Shown: in pieces, positions 42,237 to 50,486 of the stretch
Layout: the number at the start of each line of letters is the position of its first letter
Numbering within the stretch: position 1 is the first letter of the stretch
NCBI GenBank assembly: GCA_900542835.1
Contig: UQPB01000008.1
Location: forward strand, 48,733 to 112,732
Source of the DNA: an uncultured Pelosinus sp.
GTDB lineage: Bacteria > Bacillota > Negativicutes > Sporomusales > Acetonemataceae
DNA length: 64,000 bases
Direction of reading: 5' to 3'
Notes under the pieces: model-generated
What the model saw: only the letters and a program-made list of their open reading frames with translations
Database searches by the model: none
Told to the model about the DNA's origin: nothing
Translations under genes and position numbers: made by a program

Positions 42237-43943
42237 CTAGCGCTGCCACACTGCCTGTACCAGCGCCTGCTTTTCCAATTCGTCCATCATATAGGCTTTG
42301 CCTCCCGCCGCCTGAGATAATTTACGCAGATAGTCGCGATGCGGGCGCAGGCCGATACAGGTAAAGCCATAGCCCTTAGCGCGAATTTGTCCAGCCGCCG
42401 CAATGGCTTCCGCCAACGGATCGCCGCCGCCATCGGCAAACGTAGGCACCCCGTCGGTGACAAGCAGAATCAGCGGTCGCTGCGGCCGCGCCGTATCCAG
42501 ATACTCCAGACAGGTTTTCAGGCCGCGTCCCAGCGGAGTTGAGCCGATTGCGGTAATCTCCTGCAGACTTTTTTGCACACTGCCATAGTCCCTGGTAAAG
42601 GGAACCTGCACGGTAGCCCTATCCTCCTGAAACAGAATCACACAAATGCGGTCAGGCGTTGTCAGCAGTAAATGCCGTACAAGATATTTGGCCGCATTAA
42701 TTCGTTGTCCGGACATGCTGGCACTGGCGTCGATCAGCAGGCAGATCTCCGCCTTGCATTCCGTCCGCCGCGAGCTGCGCCGGATATCCGCCTGGTTTAT
42801 CCGCCAGTCGCCTCCGGGGGCGGCTGCCAGCCGCCTGGCGGCCGCCAGCACCGTTTCCGGCAGCGCAACCTCGCCGCTGCCTTCTGACAGCAAAATCCTT
42901 CTGCCATGGCCCTTCTCGCCAGGTGCCAGCAGCGCCTTGGTCCGGCCGCAGCGAGCGCTGCCGGGGGTAATAATCCGGTACATCCGCCGGATATAGCTTT
43001 CCGCATCCGGCAAGCGATGGGCTAAAAACGCCTTTAACTCGCGGCCGTAGGCAGTAAGGACCGGACGGTCGCCGTTCATTGTTGCGATCCCCATTCCGTT
43101 CAGCTTCTGACAAATCCGTTCGCTTTCGGCCGGAGTGCCGACCATTGCATGCATTTGCTCAGGCCGGTTTCCCTCAAGACAGTCCATGGCATCATATACG
43201 TCCTTGGCGCTGCCGAACTCGGCCGCCAGTTCAGCCGTATCCTGCAGGAACTGCTGCCGCTGCAGCGCCGGACAAGATTGTCCGGCTTCTTTTTCCTGCA
43301 GCAAGGAGTCCGACTGATCGGCATACGGAGACAAGTCAGCGCCGCTATTGCCGCCGGGAGAGAATACGTGCAGCAGCGATTCATTGGCCCGCAATTCTAA
43401 CCCGCTGTCAAGGATGACGGTCTCTATTGCCTGCACTATATAAAAAACGCAGACAAGCCGATCAGGCGGCAGCATCCCCGCCAAATGCACATGATTGGTA
43501 TGAGCCTTGCGCAGGGACAGCTTCTTGCCGAAATCGAGACTGCCGGTTATTCTGCCGCCGCCGGTTCCGGTCTGAATATCAAAGCCGTCGGCATTTACCG
43601 CATTAGCCCCTTGCCGGTCAACAGCGTCGCAATGGGAATTATAGCACGCAATTGCCTCCCGGACAGCCAGGGCAGCCTGCCGATGATCAATTAGACCGCA
43701 TTCATGGAAAACATCAAAATGGTAAATCTGGCCGGTCTGAGCCCGCCGGTAGAACACCTGGCCGGCGTCAGCGTGCTGTAATATAGTTACCGCCTCCGGC
43801 CGCCCCTGTTCGACAGTATGGACCTTCTGGCTGAATACTGTACTTTGGCCGATCCGCACGCCTAAGTCCCGGGCCATATACCCGGCCAGCAGCCTGCCTG
43901 GCTGGCTTAGTGCAGCGAGTTGCTGCTCGTCTTTATATATCAC
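42237..43943 (-). CDS. VWA domain protein, ChlD/CobT-like, with unassigned N-terminal region
   Basis: A 568-residue protein whose C-terminal third (about 398-560) is a von Willebrand A domain with a complete MIDAS site: DASAS (405-409), T469 and D497. It resembles the VWA half of magnesium/cobalt chelatase D subunits. Residues 1-250 match no family I recognise and have no AAA domain, unlike true ChlD; 260-390 are a linker with basic and Pro-rich patches. Its GTG start overlaps the stop of the AAA+ gene by 4 bases (GTGA), so the two are translated together. A MoxR/VWA-like or chelatase-like partnership is expected, but no large chelatase subunit is present. Confidence 0.75.
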   Translation of the reverse strand: MIYKDEQQLAALSQPGRLLAGYMARDLGVRIGQSTVFSQKVHTVEQGRPEAVTILQHADAGQVFYRRAQTGQIYHFDVFHECGLIDHRQAALAVREAIACYNSHCDAVDRQGANAVNADGFDIQTGTGGGRITGSLDFGKKLSLRKAHTNHVHLAGMLPPDRLVCVFYIVQAIETVILDSGLELRANESLLHVFSPGGNSGADLSPYADQSDSLLQEKEAGQSCPALQRQQFLQDTAELAAEFGSAKDVYDAMDCLEGNRPEQMHAMVGTPAESERICQKLNGMGIATMNGDRPVLTAYGRELKAFLAHRLPDAESYIRRMYRIITPGSARCGRTKALLAPGEKGHGRRILLSEGSGEVALPETVLAAARRLAAAPGGDWRINQADIRRSSRRTECKAEICLLIDASASMSGQRINAAKYLVRHLLLTTPDRICVILFQEDRATVQVPFTRDYGSVQKSLQEITAIGSTPLGRGLKTCLEYLDTARPQRPLILLVTDGVPTFADGGGDPLAEAIAAAGQIRAKGYGFTCIGLRPHRDYLRKLSQAAGGKAYMMDELEKQALVQAVWQR

Positions 43944-45259
43944 CGCTTATCCGCGCCTTTCTCGTCGCTAGTCACATAGTTATCCGGCGACAGCTGTGCC
44001 AGCGGGGCGGCCGGTTTTGGCGGGGCGACAATATCGATCTCAGTGGGATCGGCAATTTTGCCCCTGGCAGAATGCTGCCGCTCGTTCGCGGCGGATGACG
44101 GTCGTTCACGGTTGTCCCCCCGGGCCAGTTTCGCTTTAACGCGTTCCCACCAGTCGTTCAGGCGTTTCTTTGCCCCTTCCACCCGCTGCTCCGGACTGCG
44201 CAGCGGCGCCGAAGCGGCACTGCCGGCTGCAACACTGCGAATAGCCGGCGCATCCGGCGATCCGTAAGCGGCTACAAACTTTAGTATGGCGGAAACAGTG
44301 GCCGGATCGGCGCGATGGGAAAGCACAAGCGGTACAATGTGTAAAATATCCTGGACGGAGGCCTGGCTGCGCCCGCTCAGCATTGCATTCAGCCTGGCTG
44401 CGGTTTCCATGGCTTCGATCGCTCGCAGGCTCTCCAAGCCATAATTAACATAAACCGACGCCAGCAACTGCCGGACGGCATCATCAACCAGAATATCGCC
44501 AAACGGCGCCTGCCGCCATTGTTCGGACGCTCCGGCCCCCACGCCCGCGTCGCCGCGCAGAATATTCAACACCGCCTGCACATCGCTTGGCCGTCCCATA
44601 CCGATCGTCATATCGAAACGATCAGACAGCTGTTTGCGGATTTGGGCCAGCGCCCCCGGTTCCTCGTCCGGATTGGAAGCGGCCCACACCGTCACCTGGG
44701 CCGGCATATGCACAACCGGCATGCCGGCTTCTTCGATCTGGATCCGGCCCGGCTTTGTCCCCATTACATCCAGCAGGACATCCGCCAGCTCCGGCGAGGT
44801 ATCCGCCAGGCGATTAATTTCATCGACGAAAATGACGCCGCGATGCGCCTGCGGAATTGTTCCCGGCAGCAGTGCCGCCACCGGCCGGGCTGGATCAGTC
44901 AGCCTGCCCAGATCAATACTGCCGACAACCGTACTAATTTTGGCGCCATGTGAAATTTCGAGAAACGGGCAGGGAATCCACTCGCTGCCAACAGCCTTGA
45001 TTTGCTCGGCTGACAAACCGCTATGCTCCGGGCAATGCGGTCTCGCCGGATCGCAATTATACAGACAGCCTTTAATCCGAATAATCGGCGGCAGGATTGA
45101 AACGGCAGACCGCAATACCGTCGTCTTGCCCGTACCGCGCAAGCCTTCGCTGTGAAGATGAAAGGGATGGCCGCCGGCCAGCGCCGCCACGGACATTTTC
45201 ACTGCCAGGAATAGATCGTGATTACCGTCATGACGCACTAATTGATCAAAAGACTTCAC
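43940..45259 (-). CDS. AAA+ ATPase, magnesium-chelatase I (ChlI/BchI)-like
   Basis: A 439-residue AAA+ protein with Walker A GLRGTGKT (39-46), Walker B VIFVDEIN (142-149) and sensor 1 'AASNPDEEPG'. Between Walker A and B is an insert with four cysteines (C65, C69, C76, C97; 'KGCLYNCDPARPHCPEH' and 'PCPF') that could bind zinc or an Fe-S cluster. The C-terminus (about 330-439) is charged and likely disordered. GTG 45259 lies 7 bases after GGAGG. It pairs with the downstream VWA gene, a ChlI/ChlD-like motor, but no ChlH/CobN large subunit is near. The substrate remodelled is unknown. Confidence 0.8.
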   Translation of the reverse strand: MKSFDQLVRHDGNHDLFLAVKMSVAALAGGHPFHLHSEGLRGTGKTTVLRSAVSILPPIIRIKGCLYNCDPARPHCPEHSGLSAEQIKAVGSEWIPCPFLEISHGAKISTVVGSIDLGRLTDPARPVAALLPGTIPQAHRGVIFVDEINRLADTSPELADVLLDVMGTKPGRIQIEEAGMPVVHMPAQVTVWAASNPDEEPGALAQIRKQLSDRFDMTIGMGRPSDVQAVLNILRGDAGVGAGASEQWRQAPFGDILVDDAVRQLLASVYVNYGLESLRAIEAMETAARLNAMLSGRSQASVQDILHIVPLVLSHRADPATVSAILKFVAAYGSPDAPAIRSVAAGSAASAPLRSPEQRVEGAKKRLNDWWERVKAKLARGDNRERPSSAANERQHSARGKIADPTEIDIVAPPKPAAPLAQLSPDNYVTSDEKGADKR

Positions 45260-45376
45260 CTAACCACCTCCGCCATTACGCGCCCCTTCCAGACATCAAT
45301 GCAAACGCCGAATAGAGGTGCTACCGACTAGTGTTCCCAATCGAAAATGTCCCATGCGGCCAGTCAGCCGGCAGAA

Positions 45377-46315
45377 ATCGAGTAGGAGCTAAATAATTAA
45401 CTTATTTAGCGACCTCTCACACCACCGTACGTACCGTTCGGTATACGGCGGTTCAATAATTTAACGTAAATGGAATGTCTTCTCAAAGATGGGCGTTAGC
45501 ACTTGCGCTATTGCCTGCTGTATGAGTCGGTCCAGCACGGTCGGTATTCCTAGTTTTCGTGTTCCTCCATCTGGCTTTGGGATTTCTACCCTTTTTACCG
45601 GTTGAGGAATGTATCTCCCCGTTCGTAGGGATGCAAGGAATTCTTCCTTGTTTTCCTTCAGCCATTGTTTCAGGTCGCCTATTCGCATCCCATCTACTCC
45701 GCCTGTACCTTTCTTGCGTACTACTTGAGCATATGCCGCATTGAGGTTGTTTCGCTCTAGTATTTCTTCTAACAGATTTACGCGGTTCTCTTTTGCATTT
45801 TCCAGTGTTGCCACGCTCCGCGCTCCCTTGTTACTCTCTGCTTCCAGCATACCCTGGCAAGGGCAGCCCATTTTATTGGTTTTCTGCTCTCTTAACATGA
45901 CTCCACCTTCCTTTGCTCACGAACTCTATTATTGTTCAGTCCTTCCCGAAAAAAAAAGCTTCGGTACTACGACCTCTGCTGACTTCTCACAGTAAATCTT
46001 ATTTCAACCATGCTTCGATTCACTTATCTTACATGTCTGTGAGACCTCCCCGGGTAAGAACGCAATCTTTCTCTCCATCTATCTGCCACATTTACAGCGC
46101 TTTCTTTCGGATAGTTTCGGGCTTCAGTTTGACTTGCAACTTTACCCAGATTACACTGCCTTTATGTGATTTCTGTTCGTCAGACCAGAGATTTGCCGCC
46201 GACTTCCTTCAGATTCCACCTCACGATGGACACCCTTGTCTTTAGCTATGCGCTTGGCACTATCTACCCGCGCTCGGGACTTTCACCCGTTAGATTGCGC
46301 CCATGCCGGGCGCAC
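45377..46315 (-). mobile_element. Group II intron (class C type), internally deleted
   Basis: On the minus strand the element starts GTGCGCCCGGCATGGGCGC, the standard 5' boundary and first stem. It ends with a domain V hairpin (ACCGCCGTATACCG / GGTACGTACGGTGG), a domain VI stem (CTAAATAA/TTATTTAG) and CTACTCGAT. The 939-base length is far below the usual 1.8-2 kb because most of the ORF is gone. It sits 7 bases after the stem of the secF terminator, the classic insertion place of class C introns. Confidence 0.85.
45461..45898 (-). pseudogene. Group II intron reverse transcriptase/maturase, N-terminal fragment
   Basis: A 145-residue remnant of an intron-encoded protein that is normally about 420 residues. 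It keeps the RT beginning ('NLLEEILERNNLNAAYAQVV', 'GTGGVDGM') and 'PKPDGGTRKLGIPTVLDRLI', then ends at 'PIFEKTFHLR'. The YADD catalytic motif, maturase domain and thumb are missing. The remaining intron RNA could only splice or move with a complete copy elsewhere. The start follows AAGGTGGAGTC. Confidence 0.85.
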
Positions 46316-46321
46316 AAGGAA

Positions 46322-46357
46322 AAAGAGTTGTCTGCAGGTGACTGCAGACAACTCTTT
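46322..46357 (-). terminator. secF terminator (target of the intron)
   Basis: A perfect 16-bp stem AAAGAGTTGTCTGCAG/CTGCAGACAACTCTTT with a 4-base loop and a CTTTTTCC tail on the minus strand. Confidence 0.9.
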
Positions 46358-46372
46358 GCGGTTGCGGTAGCG

Positions 46373-47290
46373 CTATCGAACGCGCTGCTCCCTCGCTTCC
46401 TGGCGACGGCGCTGCTCGCGCTTTTTCCAGACCACCCACAGCGGACTGGCGTTAAAGATCGTGGAATAACTGCCGCTGGCAATACCGACAAGCATTGCCA
46501 GAGCGAAGTTCTTTGTCGATTCTCCACCGAAAACATACAGGGAAAGCGTTGTGAACAGCACGGTGAGAACCGTGTAAATCGAACGGGTCATCGTTTGCCA
46601 GATGCTGCGGTCAACCAGCTCATCGAGCGATTCTTCCCGCCGTTGCATCTTCAAGTTTTCACGGATACGGTCAAAGATAACGATGGTATCGTTAATCGAA
46701 TAACCGATAATGGTTAGCAGTGCGGCAACAAAGGTACCGTCGATTTCGATCTGGAAGATCGAAAAGAAACCGCATACGACAAGCACGTCATGAACCAAGG
46801 CTTCAATACCGGCAATTGCAAATTTGAATTCGAACCGGTAGGTGATATAGATGATCATCATAATCATCGAGGCCAGCAAGGCATAGACGGCATTGCGCGC
46901 CAGTTCGCCGCCAATGGTGGCGCCGACATGCTCATTACGCAGCACATCGGCCTGTCCCAGCCGGTTCTGCAGGGTTTCAACCGCATCGCGGCGTTCGTCG
47001 TCAGACAAAATACGGGTGCGGATCAGCACACTTGTCGATTTGTCAGAATCGGCGCTGGTCGCCAGTTGGATCGTGCTCTGCTCCAGATTAATCGTTTGCA
47101 GCGCCTCGCGCACCTGCACCACAGACACCGGCTGGGCAAAGCGCAAATCAAACAACGTGCCGCCGGTAAAATCAATGCCCAGATTAAAGCCCTGCACCGC
47201 CATGGAAACGAGGCCGGGAATAATCAACAGCGCCGAAATCAGAAACCATAATTTTGTCCGTTTAATAATCGGAAATGAAAATTTCATCAT
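46373..47290 (-). CDS. secF: Protein translocase subunit SecF
   Basis: A 305-residue membrane protein of the SecDF complex, which uses the proton motive force to pull proteins across the membrane. Six transmembrane helices are expected. The conserved 'GIDFTGGTLFDLRF' start and the 'GYSINDTIVIFDRIRENLK' helix-loop with the functional Asp/Arg pair are present. It lies 12 bases after secD and ends in a strong terminator. Confidence 0.96.
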   Translation of the reverse strand: MMKFSFPIIKRTKLWFLISALLIIPGLVSMAVQGFNLGIDFTGGTLFDLRFAQPVSVVQVREALQTINLEQSTIQLATSADSDKSTSVLIRTRILSDDERRDAVETLQNRLGQADVLRNEHVGATIGGELARNAVYALLASMIMMIIYITYRFEFKFAIAGIEALVHDVLVVCGFFSIFQIEIDGTFVAALLTIIGYSINDTIVIFDRIRENLKMQRREESLDELVDRSIWQTMTRSIYTVLTVLFTTLSLYVFGGESTKNFALAMLVGIASGSYSTIFNASPLWVVWKKREQRRRQEAREQRVR

Positions 47291-47302
47291 TGCCAGCCCC
47301 TC

Positions 47303-48505
47303 CTACGCCCCAAAGATCTTGCCGCTTTTAAACACACCGGCCCGCATGATCATCCTCAGCAAAAACTTATTTACCGTAATTGCCGTAAACATGCTGATGA
47401 TAATGCCCAGAGCCAGAGTGATGGCAAAACCCTTGACGGTGCTGGTGCCAAGAAAGAACAGGACAGCCGCAGCCAGCAGTGTGGTGATATTGGAGTCAAA
47501 AATGGTGGCAAACGCCCGGTCAAAGCCCGCGTCCATCGCGGCGCGCAACGTTTTACCATTGCGGTATTCTTCTTTAAATCGTTCAAAGATCAATACGTTG
47601 GCATCAACAGCCATACCAATCGATAGAATGATGCCGGCAATCCCCGGTAACGTCAGCGTAGCGTTCAGCATCTTCATCGACAGCATCACCAACAGTACAT
47701 AAACCAGCAGCGCTGTGTTGGCGATAAAACCGGAAAGACGGTAAAACAGCAGCATAAAGATGACGACTGCACTGATACCGATTGAAAACGCCACTACGCT
47801 TTTATCCTTGGCGTCTTGTCCCAGCGTTGGGCCGACGGAACGGGTTTCCATGATATCAACCTTTACCGGTAAAGAGCCGGAACGCAGTAAAATAGCCAGC
47901 CGCTGCGCCTCGTCAATTGAACGGTTGCCAGTGATGACCGCCTTGCCGCCGGAAATCGCTTCCTGAACCACCGGACTGGTCAAAACTTGCTGGTCAAGCA
48001 GTATCGATATCGTCTTGCCGACATTTTTGGCGGTAAGGTCGGCGAACTTTTGACCGCCCTCGTCATTGAACTCAATGGCTACCAGATTGCGGTTTTGGTC
48101 AATCTGTGCTTTTGCATCCTTAAGATCCTTGCCGGTCAGCACCGTCTGACCGCTTTCGTCCTTGAATTCGAGCAAAGCGGTCTTGCCGATCAGTTCGATC
48201 GCTTTCTCCGGTTCATTAATACCGGGAAGCTCAACAATAATGCGGCGTTCGCCCTGGCGCTGCACTAACGGCTCCGTTAGCCCCAGTTCATTAATGCGGC
48301 GTTCAATAATTTGCATAACCCGGTTAACGGCGTCTTCATCGACTTTCGCCTCAGGCGTATCAACAGCCTGCAATACAATATGCGTACCGCCCTGCAGATC
48401 AAGCCCTTGTTTTACAGACAGAGACAACGGCGTGATATAGTAGCCGAATATAGCAAAAATTGCAGCGGTTACTGCCAGATACTTGATTAAATACCCCCGT
48501 CCCAA
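47303..48505 (-). CDS. secD: Protein translocase subunit SecD
   Basis: A 400-residue SecD with a periplasmic domain beginning after 'LSLSVKQGLDLQGGTHIVLQ', the 'RSVGPTLGQDAKDKSV' helix entry and 'LPGIAGIILSIGMAVDANVLIFER', the proton-site helix (given in parts). Two starts compete: ATG 48526 would lie about 11 bases after the predicted transcription start with no ribosome site, whereas TTG 48505 is 7 bases after GGGGGAG. I prefer the TTG. Together with secF it forms a two-gene unit behind a near-consensus promoter. Confidence 0.94.
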   Translation of the reverse strand: MGRGYLIKYLAVTAAIFAIFGYYITPLSLSVKQGLDLQGGTHIVLQAVDTPEAKVDEDAVNRVMQIIERRINELGLTEPLVQRQGERRIIVELPGINEPEKAIELIGKTALLEFKDESGQTVLTGKDLKDAKAQIDQNRNLVAIEFNDEGGQKFADLTAKNVGKTISILLDQQVLTSPVVQEAISGGKAVITGNRSIDEAQRLAILLRSGSLPVKVDIMETRSVGPTLGQDAKDKSVVAFSIGISAVVIFMLLFYRLSGFIANTALLVYVLLVMLSMKMLNATLTLPGIAGIILSIGMAVDANVLIFERFKEEYRNGKTLRAAMDAGFDRAFATIFDSNITTLLAAAVLFFLGTSTVKGFAITLALGIIISMFTAITVNKFLLRMIMRAGVFKSGKIFGA

Positions 48506-48543
48506 ATCAATTCTCCCCCATTTCATGTCAAATCACAAGCTTA

Positions 48544-48573
48544 ATTATAGCCCTTGTCGGATAATCCTGTCAA
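48544..48573 (-). promoter_or_regulatory. Promoter of secD-secF
   Basis: TTGACA (48573-48568) and TATAAT (48549-48544) with an 18-base spacer. The predicted start near 48537 favours the TTG start codon of secD. Confidence 0.8.
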
Positions 48574-48755
48574 CGAACTCCGGGATTCTTGCCGGCAGTC
48601 AAGTCGAGAAAGCGGCCGAAAGGCCGGCCGGCGCCACGGACGGCTGTGAATAGTAACCCCGGCAAGATTAAAACAGCGGAACAATCGCCCCGCCAGATTG
48701 CACTGAATTAGGTTTAACAGGGTACTGGCAGCTCGGTGAAGATACCCGCCGCTCT

Positions 48756-49421
48756 TTAAAGCAGCGGGTTGCCATTGATGATCAGGCCAAAGCGATAGTC
48801 CAGGAACTCTGCCGCCCGCCGGCACATGATCATGCGTGCCAAAAAAATCTCAAAGTATTCCATCACCGGACAAATCCGGGTGTTGATCGTCAGCTCCAGC
48901 CGCACGGCTCTCTGCCCGGTCTCGACAGTCAGCGCGCTTGACTCTGCCGCATAGTTGACACGGTCATGGATATCAAAGGTGGCAAAGTCGCTGTTGGTAA
49001 CACGGCTGCGGTGCACATCCGACTTATCGGCCAATATCAGGGCGGCAGCCACCGCATTGACAGAATTGCCCCGCTCTTCTTCATGGTTGCCGATGGCAGA
49101 GATAACCACCGCAATTTCTTCCGGCGGCATACGCAGGCGGGTAAGAATCTGGTAGGCCATAATCGCCCCTGCGCCGCCGTGGTTAAACCGGTTAATCATG
49201 TTGGCAATATCGTGCAAATAGCCGGCGATCGCCGCCAACTCCCATTCCCGCTGCGGAAAGCTCATCTCCCGCAGCACGCTTGCGGCCAATTCGGAAACCA
49301 GTGTGGCGTGTCGTTTGCCATGCTCGGTGTAGCCTATCTGACTCAGATAACGGGTACTGCTTGACAGATACACGTCCACCTCATGATCCCGCTTCAATTG
49401 TTCTACAGTAATCAGTGACAC
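48756..49421 (-). CDS. HD domain phosphohydrolase-like protein
   Basis: A 221-residue protein with an HD metal site: 'HGKRHATLVSELA', 'AAIAGYLHDIANMINRFNHG' (HD pair) and 'AVVISAIGNHEE', and a later 'LILADKSDVHRSRV'. It belongs to the HD family found beside yajC/secDF in Clostridia and Negativicutes. The substrate is unknown; nucleotide or phosphate monoester hydrolysis is typical. GTG 49421 follows GGAGGGGGAGAAG. It lies between 5-FCL and secD but is separated from secD by its own promoter. Confidence 0.8.
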   Translation of the reverse strand: MSLITVEQLKRDHEVDVYLSSSTRYLSQIGYTEHGKRHATLVSELAASVLREMSFPQREWELAAIAGYLHDIANMINRFNHGGAGAIMAYQILTRLRMPPEEIAVVISAIGNHEEERGNSVNAVAAALILADKSDVHRSRVTNSDFATFDIHDRVNYAAESSALTVETGQRAVRLELTINTRICPVMEYFEIFLARMIMCRRAAEFLDYRFGLIINGNPLL

Positions 49422-49501
49422 CTTCTCCCCCTCCTTCGGCATGCATTGAAGAAACTTCTATAAGTAGTATGTCAGATTTTCCGGCAATCAATGAATATCT
49501 A

Positions 49502-49536
49502 CAGAAAAAGCAAATGCTTTCCGCATTTGCTTTCTG
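49502..49536 (-). terminator. Terminator after the 5-formyl-THF cyclo-ligase gene
   Basis: AGCAAATGC/GCATTTGCT stem with T5 on the minus strand. It separates the yajC-5-FCL transcript from the HD gene. Confidence 0.8.
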
Positions 49537-49549
49537 ACGGTTTATAATG

Positions 49550-50128
49550 TTATCCGCAACGAATAAGTCCGCATTCGGTAGCCAGCCACTGCATGGTCAA
49601 ATCATGCTCCTCCCGCGGCACCTGCTTCACCAGTTGCCGCGACCAGCTGACGCCGGTCCGGACCGCCTGCGGTGCCCGCAGTAAAAAGCGGTCGTAATAA
49701 CCGGCTCCCATGCCCAGACGACCGCCGTCCCGATCAAAAGCGACGCCCGGCACCAGTACCAGATCAACCAAGCCGGGATCCACGATGCGACAATGCTGTG
49801 ATGCAGGCATCCGCACCCCCAGCCGGCCTGTTGTCAGCTGGCTGAAGTCGGTAAATGCGGCGCTCTCCATCACCCCGTAAACCGGCCCCATTAAAGGAAC
49901 ACAAACCGTCTTGCCGGCACTGATGGCGGCGGCAAGCAGTCTATCCAGATTTGGTTCCCCCGGCATTGCCAGGTAGGCCATCACCGTAGCGGCCTGCTGA
50001 TACAAAGGCCACTCCTGCAGATATTGGCAGAGAGACCGGCCTCTTGCTGTCGCGACTGCGGGCGAAAGTGCTTTTCGCTGCAGCAGCATTTGCTGCCGGA
50101 GACTGCTCTTATCCTCAATTGCCGGCAT
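49550..50128 (-). CDS. 5-formyltetrahydrofolate cyclo-ligase
   Basis: A 192-residue ATP-dependent enzyme converting 5-formyl-THF to 5,10-methenyl-THF. The binding motif 'LVLVPGVAFDRDGGRLGMGAGYYDRFL' (given in part: GVAFDRDGGRLGMGAGYYDR) is the family hallmark. The start is directly adjacent to the yajC stop (1-base gap), so the two are coupled. It ends with a terminator. Confidence 0.94.
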   Translation of the reverse strand: MPAIEDKSSLRQQMLLQRKALSPAVATARGRSLCQYLQEWPLYQQAATVMAYLAMPGEPNLDRLLAAAISAGKTVCVPLMGPVYGVMESAAFTDFSQLTTGRLGVRMPASQHCRIVDPGLVDLVLVPGVAFDRDGGRLGMGAGYYDRFLLRAPQAVRTGVSWSRQLVKQVPREEHDLTMQWLATECGLIRCG

Positions 50129-50129
50129 A

Positions 50130-50417
50130 TTAATCCGCGTTTTGCTGATTGGCGATGGCGCTGCGCAAAAAGTCTAATTCGACTTTGTCGGCAACCTTCA
50201 AGGTTACCATCTTGTCGTTAATGGCTGTAATCACTCCGTACATGCCGCCAATCGTAATAACTTTGTCACCCTTTTTCAGGCTGCCAAGCATCTCCGCCCG
50301 CTTCTTCTGCTCCTTCTTCTGCGGCCGGTACAACATGAAATAGAAAATAACCGCCATTAAAATAATGGGTGCATAAGACTGAATCATCTGTAAGGTTTCG
50401 GCTGTAATTCCAGGCAA
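50130..50417 (-). CDS. yajC: Preprotein translocase subunit YajC
   Basis: A 95-residue SecDF-associated protein. One N-terminal transmembrane helix ('YAPIILMAVIFYFMLYRP') is followed by the soluble 'LKKGDKVITIGGMYGVITAIND' domain. TTG 50417 is 8 bases after GGGAGG; the upstream frame has no ribosome site. The place after tgt is standard for Clostridia. Confidence 0.93.
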   Translation of the reverse strand: MPGITAETLQMIQSYAPIILMAVIFYFMLYRPQKKEQKKRAEMLGSLKKGDKVITIGGMYGVITAINDKMVTLKVADKVELDFLRSAIANQQNAD

Positions 50418-50486
50418 CTTATTCACCTCCCGCTTGTTTCTTCCTGTTGTATTCCACAACAATGGCGTAAATCCCTTTTACTGCCG

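Noticed and set aside
42107..42364. Plus-strand frame of 85 codons between lapA and the VWA gene
   Set aside because: It runs antisense into the well-supported VWA gene, has no ribosome site and covers a dispersed repeat.
42237..45259. Reading the AAA+/VWA pair as a complete magnesium or cobalt chelatase
   Set aside because: No large catalytic subunit and no tetrapyrrole or cobalamin genes nearby; the VWA protein lacks the ChlD N-terminal AAA domain.
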